DNA from: Notoacmeibacter sp.
Lineage (GTDB): Bacteria; Pseudomonadota; Alphaproteobacteria; Rhizobiales; Rhizobiaceae
NCBI GenBank assembly: GCA_019912385.1
Contig: JAIOIW010000024.1
Coordinates: 1 to 64,000 of the forward strand
DNA length: 64,000 bases
Direction of reading: 5' to 3'
Part shown: positions 57,932 to 64,000 of the stretch, piece after piece
Layout of the letters: each line of letters starts with the position of its first letter
Numbering within the stretch: the first letter of the stretch is position 1
Notes under the pieces: generated by a model
The model's input: the letters and a program-made list of their open reading frames with translations, nothing else
Told to the model about the DNA's origin: nothing
The model's database searches: none
Made by a program: the position numbers and the translations under genes

Positions 57932-57942
57932 ATGATAATCAT
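57932..57942. promoter_or_regulatory. Fur-box-like core in the desaturase/XRE spacer
   Basis: The 11-base sequence ATGATAATCAT matches the centre of the classic 19-bp Fur box exactly; the outer positions match partly (15 of 19 overall). Alphaproteobacterial Fur/Mur and Irr sites differ from the E. coli consensus, so binding is uncertain. It is positioned to control the di-iron desaturase gene starting at 57831, and possibly the XRE gene. Confidence 0.4.
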
Positions 57943-57952
57943 ACACCGCACC

Positions 57953-57970
57953 TGTTTATAATTGTAAACA
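57953..57970. promoter_or_regulatory. Palindrome just before the XRE regulator gene
   Basis: TGTTTA-TAATTG-TAAACA is a perfect 6-6-6 inverted repeat ending 13 bases before the XRE start codon at 57984. Its place and AT-rich symmetry suit an autoregulatory operator that also affects the divergent desaturase gene. Confidence 0.55.
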
Positions 57971-57983
57971 TTCTTGGCCATCC

Positions 57984-58826
57984 ATGGACAAACGCGACCT
58001 TTCGGAAATCTTCCGCGCCCGGCTCGTCGAACTGATCGAACGGTCCGGCCAGTCCCATGCCGAATTCGCCCGCAAGGCCGGCATCGACCGCTCCGCGCTG
58101 TCGCAGCTGCTGTCTGGCCGCGCGGCGCGACTGCCGCGCGCCGAGACGCTCGCCAACATCGCCGAGAGCCGCTCGGTCAGCCTGGATTGGCTGCTCGGCT
58201 TCAGCCAGGCGGAGGAAGTGGCGCCGGAAATCCTCCCCGCGATCGAGATCGAGGAGCGCGCCGATACCGTTGGCGAGACGTTGCTGGCGCAGTGGCATGC
58301 CGAGGCCGCCGGCACCAAGGTCCGTTACGTGCCGGCGCGAATACCCGACCTGCTGCGCACCCAGGCGGTCATCGCTTATGAAAGCCGGTCCCTGCCCGGA
58401 GCTGTAGCACAAACCCGGATATCCGAGGCCGAGACGCGAATCGACTACAACCGGCGACCCGAAACCGACATGGAAGTCTGCATGACCCTGCAGGCGCTGC
58501 GCGGCCTCGCTCTTGGCGAGGGCATATGGAGCGACCTTCCCGTCGATGAAAGGCGGCGGCAGATGCTGCACATGGCTCGCCTGATCGAGGAACTCTATCC
58601 GACATTCCGCCTGTTTCTCTATGACGGTCGCAACGCATGGTCGGTGCCCTACACCGTGTTCGGGCAGAAGCGTGCGGCCATCTATGCCGGCGACATGTAC
58701 CTGGTGCTGAACAGCACCGACAGCATCCGTTCCCTGACCCGCCATTTCGACAGTCTGATCCGCAAGGCGACAGTCAATCCGCACGAGGTCACGGGTCACA
58801 TTAAGAATTTGATTTCGCTACTTTAG
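57984..58826 (+). CDS. XRE-family transcriptional regulator
   Basis: A 280-residue regulator with an N-terminal Cro/C1-type helix-turn-helix at about residues 10-65 (SGQSHAEFARKAGIDRSALS) and a longer C-terminal domain of unknown ligand specificity that ends in TGHIKNLISLL. The second half shows no metallopeptidase or cupin motif that I recognise. It is divergent from the desaturase gene and probably controls it. In other bacteria, XRE regulators with large C-terminal domains sense acyl-CoA or central metabolites; this is only a parallel. Confidence 0.82.
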   Translation: MDKRDLSEIFRARLVELIERSGQSHAEFARKAGIDRSALSQLLSGRAARLPRAETLANIAESRSVSLDWLLGFSQAEEVAPEILPAIEIEERADTVGETLLAQWHAEAAGTKVRYVPARIPDLLRTQAVIAYESRSLPGAVAQTRISEAETRIDYNRRPETDMEVCMTLQALRGLALGEGIWSDLPVDERRRQMLHMARLIEELYPTFRLFLYDGRNAWSVPYTVFGQKRAAIYAGDMYLVLNSTDSIRSLTRHFDSLIRKATVNPHEVTGHIKNLISLL

Positions 58827-58867
58827 TTTCCGTTAACCCTGCCATGGAACTGCCGCAATCGGACATC

Positions 58868-58893
58868 TGTCGCGATGATGGACAACATGTCGC
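58868..58893 (+). promoter_or_regulatory. Repeated TGTCGC sequences before the small gene at 59046
   Basis: TGTCGC at 58868 and 58888 (20 bp apart), with a further TGTCG at 58901, form a short array in an otherwise featureless gap. The sequence resembles the half-sites at 50865, 28859 and 6552, but the spacing is 20 rather than 21 bp. It may be a regulator site for 59046 or the GlxA-type gene at 59366. Confidence 0.35.
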
Positions 58894-59045
58894 GGAGCCA
58901 TGTCGTTTTTATTCGGCTGCCATGACGCTTTCAGGACTTGTGCGGCGGCGCAGAAGGACTAGATGACCGCTCAGACAAGAGCCGCCCCACTCCAGTATGC
59001 GAAGGCGACTCCGTGTTGACCTCATATCTGACATGGAGACGTGAC

Positions 59046-59183
59046 ATGAAACTCTTCGCCCGCAAGTTCTTCGCCCGCAGAGCCGTCAGCACCGCCACGG
59101 CCGCCGAGCGCCGCCGCTTCGCCAAGTCGATGGGTGGCGAAATTGCCGCTGTTTCGGCCGCCCGTCTCGGCTGCATCGTCTGA
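59046..59183 (+). CDS. Small Arg/Ala-rich protein of unknown function
   Basis: A 45-residue protein starting MKLFARKFFARRAVSTATAA, basic and helical in character, ending ARLGCIV. I do not recognise a family. Support comes from a good ribosome-binding site (GGAGACGTGAC), codon use like its neighbours, and an intrinsic terminator at 59223-59252 directly downstream. The size and Arg-rich helix recall DUF1127-type proteins without the diagnostic end. It could be membrane- or nucleic-acid-associated; this is speculation. Confidence 0.6.
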   Translation: MKLFARKFFARRAVSTATAAERRRFAKSMGGEIAAVSAARLGCIV

Positions 59184-59222
59184 CAAGGCATTGGGCGGTT
59201 CGGCCGCCCGTTCCCATTCCAG

Positions 59223-59252
59223 ACCCCGCCGCGGAATCGCTGCGGGGTTTTT
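59223..59252 (+). terminator. Rho-independent terminator after the 45-residue gene
   Basis: ACCCCGC pairs with GCGGGGT around a 12-base loop and is followed by TTTTTC. A second hairpin (GGGCGG-TTCGG-CCGCCC) lies just before it at about 59190-59210. Confidence 0.82.
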
Positions 59253-59365
59253 CATTTCCGCCTTCCTTCGACGCGCCCCTTGCGGATCGCACCACGTGCG
59301 GCCAATATCCGGTGCCGGCCGCATGAGTTGCAAGGCCGGCTTGCGGTGACGCGCCACGGGTCAGC

Positions 59366-60400
59366 ATGAACGCATATGATCCCACTCCCGGCAACAGCCC
59401 GGCGCACGGCGCGGGCGTAACGACCGTGCGCACATTCACGTTTCTGCTCTATCCCCGCTTCTCCATGCTCTGTTTCGCATCAGCCATCGAGCAATTGCGG
59501 GTCGCCAACCGCCTGCTCGGCGAGCAGGCCTACCTCTGGCGCCTTGTCACCAAGAACGGCGAGGATGCCGAGGCGTCGAACGGGATCACGTTCTCCGCCC
59601 ACCACTCGATGAAGCACGAGCGCGAATTGATCCGCAATGGCGAGAAACCGGACTATTTCTTCGTCGTCGCGAGCCTCGGTTTCGAGCGGTTTCACGATCC
59701 CGAAATCAATTACGGCCTTCAGATGATCGAACGCCAGGGTGTCTCGATCGGCGGCATTTCGAATGGAGCATGGATTCTTGCCGACGCCGGGCTGCTCGAC
59801 GGCTCGCGCTGCTGCATCCACTGGGAAACGATCCCCGCCTTTACCGAGAAGTTTCCCGAAGTGATCGTCTATCCCGACATCTTCGAACATGACGGACGCC
59901 ACTATACCTGCGCCGGCGGCACGGCTGCGATCGACATGATGCTGCACCTGATCGGTTCTCATCACGGCGAGGACCTGGCGCGCGGAGTAGCCGAACAGGC
60001 GCTCGCCGAACGCCAGCGCGGCCAGGGCGAGCGCCAGCGCCTGCCGCTGCGCGCGCGTCTCGGCATAACCAGCTCGCGCCTGCTGTCGATCATCGAACTG
60101 ATGGAATCCAATGTTGCCGAGCCGCTGTCGCTCGCCGAGATCGCCGACTACACGGGTCTCTCGCGCCGCCAGATCGAACGCCTTTTTTCGCGCAATCTCG
60201 GCCGGTCCCCGGCACGTTACTATCTGGAGGTCCGCCTGGATCGGGCCCGCCACCTGCTGGTCCAGACCTGGATGCCGATGATCGAGGTGGCGGTTGCCTG
60301 CGGTTTCGTCTCCGCCTCGCATTTCTCCAAATGTTATCGCGACGTCTACGGCCGGTCACCGCAGCACGAACGCCAGAACCGAGAGCGCATGCTTCAGTAG
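59366..60400 (+). CDS. GlxA/GbdR-type AraC-family regulator, copy 2
   Basis: A 344-residue regulator with the same two-domain layout as the protein at 17677. A DJ-1/PfpI-like N-terminal domain has GISNGAWILADAGLL, where the nucleophile-elbow Cys is replaced by Asn, and YTCAGGTAAIDMM. A C-terminal AraC domain has LAEIADYTGLSRRQIERLF and VACGFVSASHFSKCYRD. The DNA-recognition segments of the two copies are nearly identical, so they probably bind similar sites. It lies 109 bases before the Liv-type ABC genes, suggesting control of import. Ligand candidates are betaine, carnitine or related compounds. Confidence 0.87.
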   Translation: MNAYDPTPGNSPAHGAGVTTVRTFTFLLYPRFSMLCFASAIEQLRVANRLLGEQAYLWRLVTKNGEDAEASNGITFSAHHSMKHERELIRNGEKPDYFFVVASLGFERFHDPEINYGLQMIERQGVSIGGISNGAWILADAGLLDGSRCCIHWETIPAFTEKFPEVIVYPDIFEHDGRHYTCAGGTAAIDMMLHLIGSHHGEDLARGVAEQALAERQRGQGERQRLPLRARLGITSSRLLSIIELMESNVAEPLSLAEIADYTGLSRRQIERLFSRNLGRSPARYYLEVRLDRARHLLVQTWMPMIEVAVACGFVSASHFSKCYRDVYGRSPQHERQNRERMLQ

Positions 60401-60509
60401 TCGCCGCTTGGGGATTTCCCGCCGTTCAGGTAGGAAAGTCCTGTACCTGTGCCGGGTGATCGCTTAAACGCTGGCAAACGGCACGGCCGGAAACAGGCTG
60501 GCGGGGAAC

Positions 60510-61310
60510 ATGGCAGCTCTGATCGAAGTGAGAAACGTGACCAGGCTCTTCGGCGGTTTCGTCGCCGTGGACGACTGCTCCCTTTCCGTCGAGGCCGGTT
60601 CGATCACCGGGCTGATCGGGCCCAACGGCGCCGGCAAGTCGACCTTGTTCAACATGGTCGCCGGCAACCTGAAACCTTCATCGGGCACCATCCTGTTCAA
60701 CGGCGAGGACGTGACGGGACTGGCCCCTCACCAGCTTTTCGCCCGCGGCCTGCTGCGCACCTTCCAGATCGCGCACGAATTCTCCAACATGACGGTGCTG
60801 GAAAACCTGATGATGGTGCCGGATACCCAGGCCGGCGAAAACCTGTTTTCCGCCTGGTTGCAACCCGCCCGTGTTACGCGTGAAGAAGCGCAGGTCCGCG
60901 CCCGCGCAGAGGAAGTCGTGTCGTTCCTCAACATCGCCCACGTCAAGCATGAACTGGCCGGCAACCTGTCGGGCGGCCAGAAGAAGCTGCTGGAACTCGG
61001 CCGCACGATGATGGTCCACGCGCGCGCCGTCCTGCTCGACGAGATCGCCGCCGGCGTCAACCGCACCCTGCTCAACGACCTTGCCGGCAATATCGAACGG
61101 CTCAACCGCGAGATGGGCTACACCTTCTTCGTCATCGAGCATGACATGGACCTGATCGCCCGGCTTTGCGACCCGGTCATCGTCATGGCTCACGGCACCA
61201 AGATGCGCGAAGGCCATATCGAGGACATCAAGAACGACCCGGAAGTGATCGAGGCCTATTTCGGCGGCTCGCCGACCGGTGGCGCCACGACCGCGCAGGA
61301 GGCTCGCTGA
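60510..61310 (+). CDS. livG: LivG-type ABC transporter ATPase
   Basis: A 266-residue ATPase of the branched-chain amino acid/urea/amide importer family. It shows Walker A GPNGAGKST near residue 37, signature LSGGQKK near 151 and a Walker B strand AVLLDEIAAGVN. The last residues match the LivG C-terminal extension (HMP-like LivG tail). It starts an operon livG-livF-livH-livM on the plus strand, tightly spaced. Solute specificity lies in a binding protein not present in the window. Regulation by the GlxA-type regulator immediately upstream is likely. Confidence 0.9.
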   Translation: MAALIEVRNVTRLFGGFVAVDDCSLSVEAGSITGLIGPNGAGKSTLFNMVAGNLKPSSGTILFNGEDVTGLAPHQLFARGLLRTFQIAHEFSNMTVLENLMMVPDTQAGENLFSAWLQPARVTREEAQVRARAEEVVSFLNIAHVKHELAGNLSGGQKKLLELGRTMMVHARAVLLDEIAAGVNRTLLNDLAGNIERLNREMGYTFFVIEHDMDLIARLCDPVIVMAHGTKMREGHIEDIKNDPEVIEAYFGGSPTGGATTAQEAR

Positions 61311-62014
61311 TGGCCCTTCTGGAAATACGCGATCTCACCGCCGGCTACGGCGTGATGACGATCCTAAAGGGCGTCAACCTGTCGCTCGAGGAAGGCGAGA
61401 TCGGGGTCATCGTCGGGCCCAATGGCGCGGGCAAGTCGACGACGCTGAAGGCCGTCTTCGGCCTCAACACCATCACCGGCGGCCAGATCCTGTTCGACGG
61501 CGAAGACATCACCGGAACGCCACCCGAACGCCTGGCGTCCAGAAGGATCGCCTTCGTGCCGCAGGAGGCCAATGTCTTCACCACCATGACCGTGCACGAG
61601 AACCTGGAAATGGGCGCCTATGCGCGCCGCAGCGACATTTCCGCCGTGCTCGACCACGTCTATTCGGTCTTTCCGCCGCTGAAAGCCAAGCGCAACCAGC
61701 CGGCCGGCGAGCTCTCCGGCGGCCAGCGCCAGATGGTCGCCTTCGGCCGCGCGCTGATGATCGAGCCCAGGCTGTTGCTGCTCGACGAGCCGACCGCGGG
61801 CCTCTCACCCCTGTTCATGAGCGAAATCTTCGACCGCATCATCGCCATCAACAAGACCGGCGTGAGTGTCGCCATGGTCGAGCAGAACGCAAAACAGGCG
61901 CTCGCCATCGCCCACAAGGGCTTCGTACTCGCCAATGGCATGAACAGCTTCACCGGCACGGGCGCCGAACTGCTGGCCGACGAAGACGTCGCCAGAAGCT
62001 TCCTGGGGGGCTGA
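61310..62014 (+). CDS. livF: LivF-type ABC transporter ATPase
   Basis: A 234-residue ATPase with GPNGAGKST near residue 39, LSGGQRQ near 139 and Walker B LLLLDEPTAGLS near 158. Its ATG overlaps the TGA of livG by one base, so the two ATPases are co-translated. It forms the second nucleotide-binding subunit of the importer. Confidence 0.9.
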   Translation: MALLEIRDLTAGYGVMTILKGVNLSLEEGEIGVIVGPNGAGKSTTLKAVFGLNTITGGQILFDGEDITGTPPERLASRRIAFVPQEANVFTTMTVHENLEMGAYARRSDISAVLDHVYSVFPPLKAKRNQPAGELSGGQRQMVAFGRALMIEPRLLLLDEPTAGLSPLFMSEIFDRIIAINKTGVSVAMVEQNAKQALAIAHKGFVLANGMNSFTGTGAELLADEDVARSFLGG

Positions 62015-62089
62015 GATGAACAGGAGCGAAATGCGTTCGTTCTCTTCCGTCTCCGGATGGCGCAGCATTGTCCTTGGGAGACCGCGCGC

Positions 62090-63088
62090 ATGAACGAACT
62101 GATCTTCTTCGTCAACAAGGCGCTGATCTCCGGCTTCGTGATCGGCTCGATCTACGCGCTGGGCGCCATCGGCGTGACGCTGGTGTTCGGCATCCTGCGC
62201 TTTGCCCATTTTGCTCACGGCGACCTGATGACGGTCGGCGCCTTCGTCGCCTACGTGCTTGCGGCCGCCGCCGCGGCAGCGGGCGTCACGGCGCCCGTAC
62301 CGCTCGCCGTCGTCGTGCTGCCGGCCGTGATCGTCGTCACCGCGGTCATGGCGCTTGGCCTCGATCGCGCCTTCTACAGGCCGCTGCGGCGTGCAGGCTC
62401 GCCCGGAGTCGTGCTCGTCATGGCCTCCATCGGCGTGACCCTGATGCTGCAGGGCCTGATCCGCCTGTTTGCCGGCCCTCGCTCGCGCGAGATGTATTTC
62501 ACCGAGCCGAAGGACATCTTCCGTATCGACATTCCCGGTGCCGCTTCAAAGATCGTCGTCACCGAGCCGCAGCTCATCCTGTTCGTCTTCACCCTTGTCG
62601 CCGTTGTCGCGCTGCACTGGTTCCTGTCGCGATCGCGCCTCGGCAAGGCCATGCGCGCGGTCTCCGACAATCCCGACCTCGCCCGCATCACCGGAATTTC
62701 CATCGAGACCGTGGTACGGGCCACCTGGATCATCGGCGGCGGCCTGGCGGCGATCGCGGGCACCATGCTTTCGCTCGACGTGACGCTGAAGCCCGATCTC
62801 TCCTTCAATATCCTGCTGCCGATCTTCGCCGCCACCATCGTCGGCGGCATCGGCCAGCCCTATGGCGCGATCGCCGGCGGCTTCCTGGTCGGCTTTTCGG
62901 AGACGCTCGCCGTGTTCAACTGGTCGGTACTGCTGCGCCCGATCGCACGGTTCACCGACGGCGCCTTCGAGGTGCCGGCCAAGCTTGCCTTCGTGCCGAC
63001 CGAATACAAGCTGATGGTGCCCTTCATCATCCTGGTCATCGTGCTGATCTGGCGCCCGACCGGCATCTTCAAGGGGCGTGTGCTGTGA
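62090..63088 (+). CDS. livH: LivH-type ABC permease
   Basis: A 332-residue permease with about eight membrane segments. The opening ELIFFVNKALISGFVIGSIY and the coupling motif GGIGQPYGAIAGGFLVGFSE near residue 262 are typical of LivH. It lies 75 bases after livF, and GGGAG precedes its start. The middle insert SREMYFTEPKDIFRID is unusual and may reflect the particular substrate. Confidence 0.88.
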   Translation: MNELIFFVNKALISGFVIGSIYALGAIGVTLVFGILRFAHFAHGDLMTVGAFVAYVLAAAAAAAGVTAPVPLAVVVLPAVIVVTAVMALGLDRAFYRPLRRAGSPGVVLVMASIGVTLMLQGLIRLFAGPRSREMYFTEPKDIFRIDIPGAASKIVVTEPQLILFVFTLVAVVALHWFLSRSRLGKAMRAVSDNPDLARITGISIETVVRATWIIGGGLAAIAGTMLSLDVTLKPDLSFNILLPIFAATIVGGIGQPYGAIAGGFLVGFSETLAVFNWSVLLRPIARFTDGAFEVPAKLAFVPTEYKLMVPFIILVIVLIWRPTGIFKGRVL

Positions 63089-64000
63089 TGGCAAACTATC
63101 GCCGCGACATCATCCTGTTCGCCTTTCTCGCCGCCCTTTTCGCGGTCGTCTTCGCGACCCAGGGCACGGCCTATTCGCTGCGCCTCACCGTGGAAGCCAC
63201 GTGCTACGCCGTCATCGCGCTCGGCCTGTCGCTGCAATGGGGCACCGCCGGGCTGTTCAATGTCGGCGTCATGGGCTTCATCGCCGCCGGCGCCTTCACC
63301 TCCGTGCTGATCACCTACCCGGTCAACGACGCGTTCTGGGCAGGCGACGGCCCGGCCCTCCTCGGGTTCACGGCGCTGAAGGCCGCGATCGGCGTCCTCG
63401 CCATATGGGCCGCGCGCCAGACCCGGCGTTTCGGCTTTCCCGCCTGGCTCGCCAACCTGCTCACGCTCGTTGCCCTAGCCGTCACATTCCTGGTCGTATC
63501 CGCCGATCTCGACATCGCGGCGAACGTCATCGAGAAGGAGGCCGAATGGGTCGGCGGCTTCGGCCTGCCGGTCTTCCTCGGCTGGGCGGCCGCCGGCGTT
63601 GTCGCCGGCGTCATCGCCTGGTTCGTGGGCAAGATCTGCCTCGGCCTGCGCTCCGACTATCTGGCGATCGCCACGCTCGGCATCGCCCAGATCATCAAGA
63701 CCTTGCTGAAGAACGCCGACTGGCTGACCCACGGCACGCTCACCGTGTCGCCCCTGCCCTGGCCGGTGGCCGGCGCCGCCGAAACCGGCTTCGAAACCGC
63801 GCGCGCCACCTACCTGGCGCTGACCGCGACCCTGCTCGTGATCGTCTATCTCCTGCTGGAGCGCGCCTGGCACGCGCCCTGGGGCCGCATGATGCGCGCC
63901 ATCCGCGACAACGAGGATGCCGCCGCCTCCATGGGCAAGGACGTCAACCGCCGCCGGCTCGAGATCTTCGTCTTCGGCTCCATGCTGATGGGCACCGGCG
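63088..64000 (+). CDS. livM: LivM-type ABC permease, truncated by the window edge
   Basis: The first 304 residues of a membrane permease. It opens MANYRRDIILFAFLAALF, has several hydrophobic helices and the SLQWGTAGLFNVG motif found in LivM, and ends mid-protein at the right edge. Its ATG overlaps the livH stop. The remaining C-terminal part and any binding-protein gene lie beyond 64000. Confidence 0.87.
   Translation, partial: MANYRRDIILFAFLAALFAVVFATQGTAYSLRLTVEATCYAVIALGLSLQWGTAGLFNVGVMGFIAAGAFTSVLITYPVNDAFWAGDGPALLGFTALKAAIGVLAIWAARQTRRFGFPAWLANLLTLVALAVTFLVVSADLDIAANVIEKEAEWVGGFGLPVFLGWAAAGVVAGVIAWFVGKICLGLRSDYLAIATLGIAQIIKTLLKNADWLTHGTLTVSPLPWPVAGAAETGFETARATYLALTATLLVIVYLLLERAWHAPWGRMMRAIRDNEDAAASMGKDVNRRRLEIFVFGSMLMGTG

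Noticed and set aside
60399-60425. AGTCGC before livG as another tandem half-site
   Set aside because: The position 21 bp downstream reads CGCCGT and does not match the core, so only one half-site is present.
1-64000. tRNA, rRNA, CRISPR arrays, insertion sequences, integrases and attachment sites
   Set aside because: None was recognised on reading: no cloverleaf ending in CCA-type context, no regularly spaced repeats, no transposase or integrase motifs. A covariance-model or profile search would be needed to exclude small RNAs.

Overview
The window reads as chromosomal DNA of a high-GC alphaproteobacterium of the order Hyphomicrobiales (Rhizobiales). A Mesorhizobium/Phyllobacteriaceae-like genome is my best guess. 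The reasons are the codon use, a DUF1127-type small gene, an ExoD-family gene, GlxA/GbdR-type regulators, a complete N-acetylglutaminylglutamine amide (NAGGN) osmolyte operon, and a split cobalamin-dependent methionine synthase. I saw no rRNA, tRNA, CRISPR array, prophage or insertion sequence. Gene order is dense and mostly in operons.

Region 1 (1-14131) is a corrinoid one-carbon block. It holds a homocysteine methyltransferase (268-1284), an MttB-family methyltransferase (4838-6418, minus), a stand-alone corrinoid protein (6673-7365), a DUF1638 protein, a MetF/MetV-type methylenetetrahydrofolate reductase set (9009-10979), a methyltetrahydrofolate:corrinoid methyltransferase (11066-12028) and a RACE-type corrinoid reactivase (12077-14131). 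Together these are the parts of a split methionine synthase. Two of the parts, at 268 and 11066, carry the same palindrome ATATAAAGA-NN-TCTTTATAT upstream, which looks like a methionine-cycle operator. The MttB gene diverges from the corrinoid gene, so quaternary-amine methyl groups may enter the same corrinoid. Inserted in this block are an ECF sigma factor/VWA protein pair and a dicluster Fe-S protein.

Region 2 (14219-20899) is mixed: a hydrolase, a LigD-type polymerase, a LysR regulator, a DUF1127-like protein, a GlxA/GbdR-type regulator, a DUF1194 protein and a cyclopropane fatty acid synthase. Region 3 (21013-25789) is the NAGGN operon (amidotransferase, synthetase, M42 peptidase) behind a leader with two hairpins. 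Region 4 (26228-28789) is a dimethylglycine/sarcosine dehydrogenase-like flavoprotein.

Region 5 (28980-39602) makes envelope carbohydrate: a GNAT/CelD-like protein, a PIG-L deacetylase, an O-antigen ligase-like protein, and a tight minus-strand operon. That operon encodes a HAD-UbiA fusion, a DprE1-like oxidase, an SMR-type carrier, an extended SDR, a class III aminotransferase and a polytopic membrane protein. It resembles mycobacterial polyprenyl-phosphoryl-arabinose synthesis with an aminotransferase added.

Region 6 (39805-44520) holds a small exported protein, a large MscS-type channel, a nitroreductase and a second DUF1194 protein. Region 7 (44570-55089) is an ABC importer of the peptide/nickel family, divergent from a second MttB-family gene and a second dimethylglycine dehydrogenase. 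Region 8 (55175-64000) holds a hydratase, a PhnD-like protein, a desaturase divergent from an XRE regulator, a 45-residue gene, a second GlxA/GbdR-type regulator and a Liv-type ABC importer that runs off the right edge.

The unifying theme is quaternary-amine (glycine betaine type) use and osmolyte balance: demethylation by MttB, oxidation by dimethylglycine dehydrogenases, methyl transfer to folate and methionine, import systems, NAGGN synthesis and a mechanosensitive channel. Direct repeats of a GTCGC-type half-site spaced 21 bp, similar to those bound by ArgR/GbdR-type AraC regulators, lie before three of these gene groups and suggest one shared regulon.
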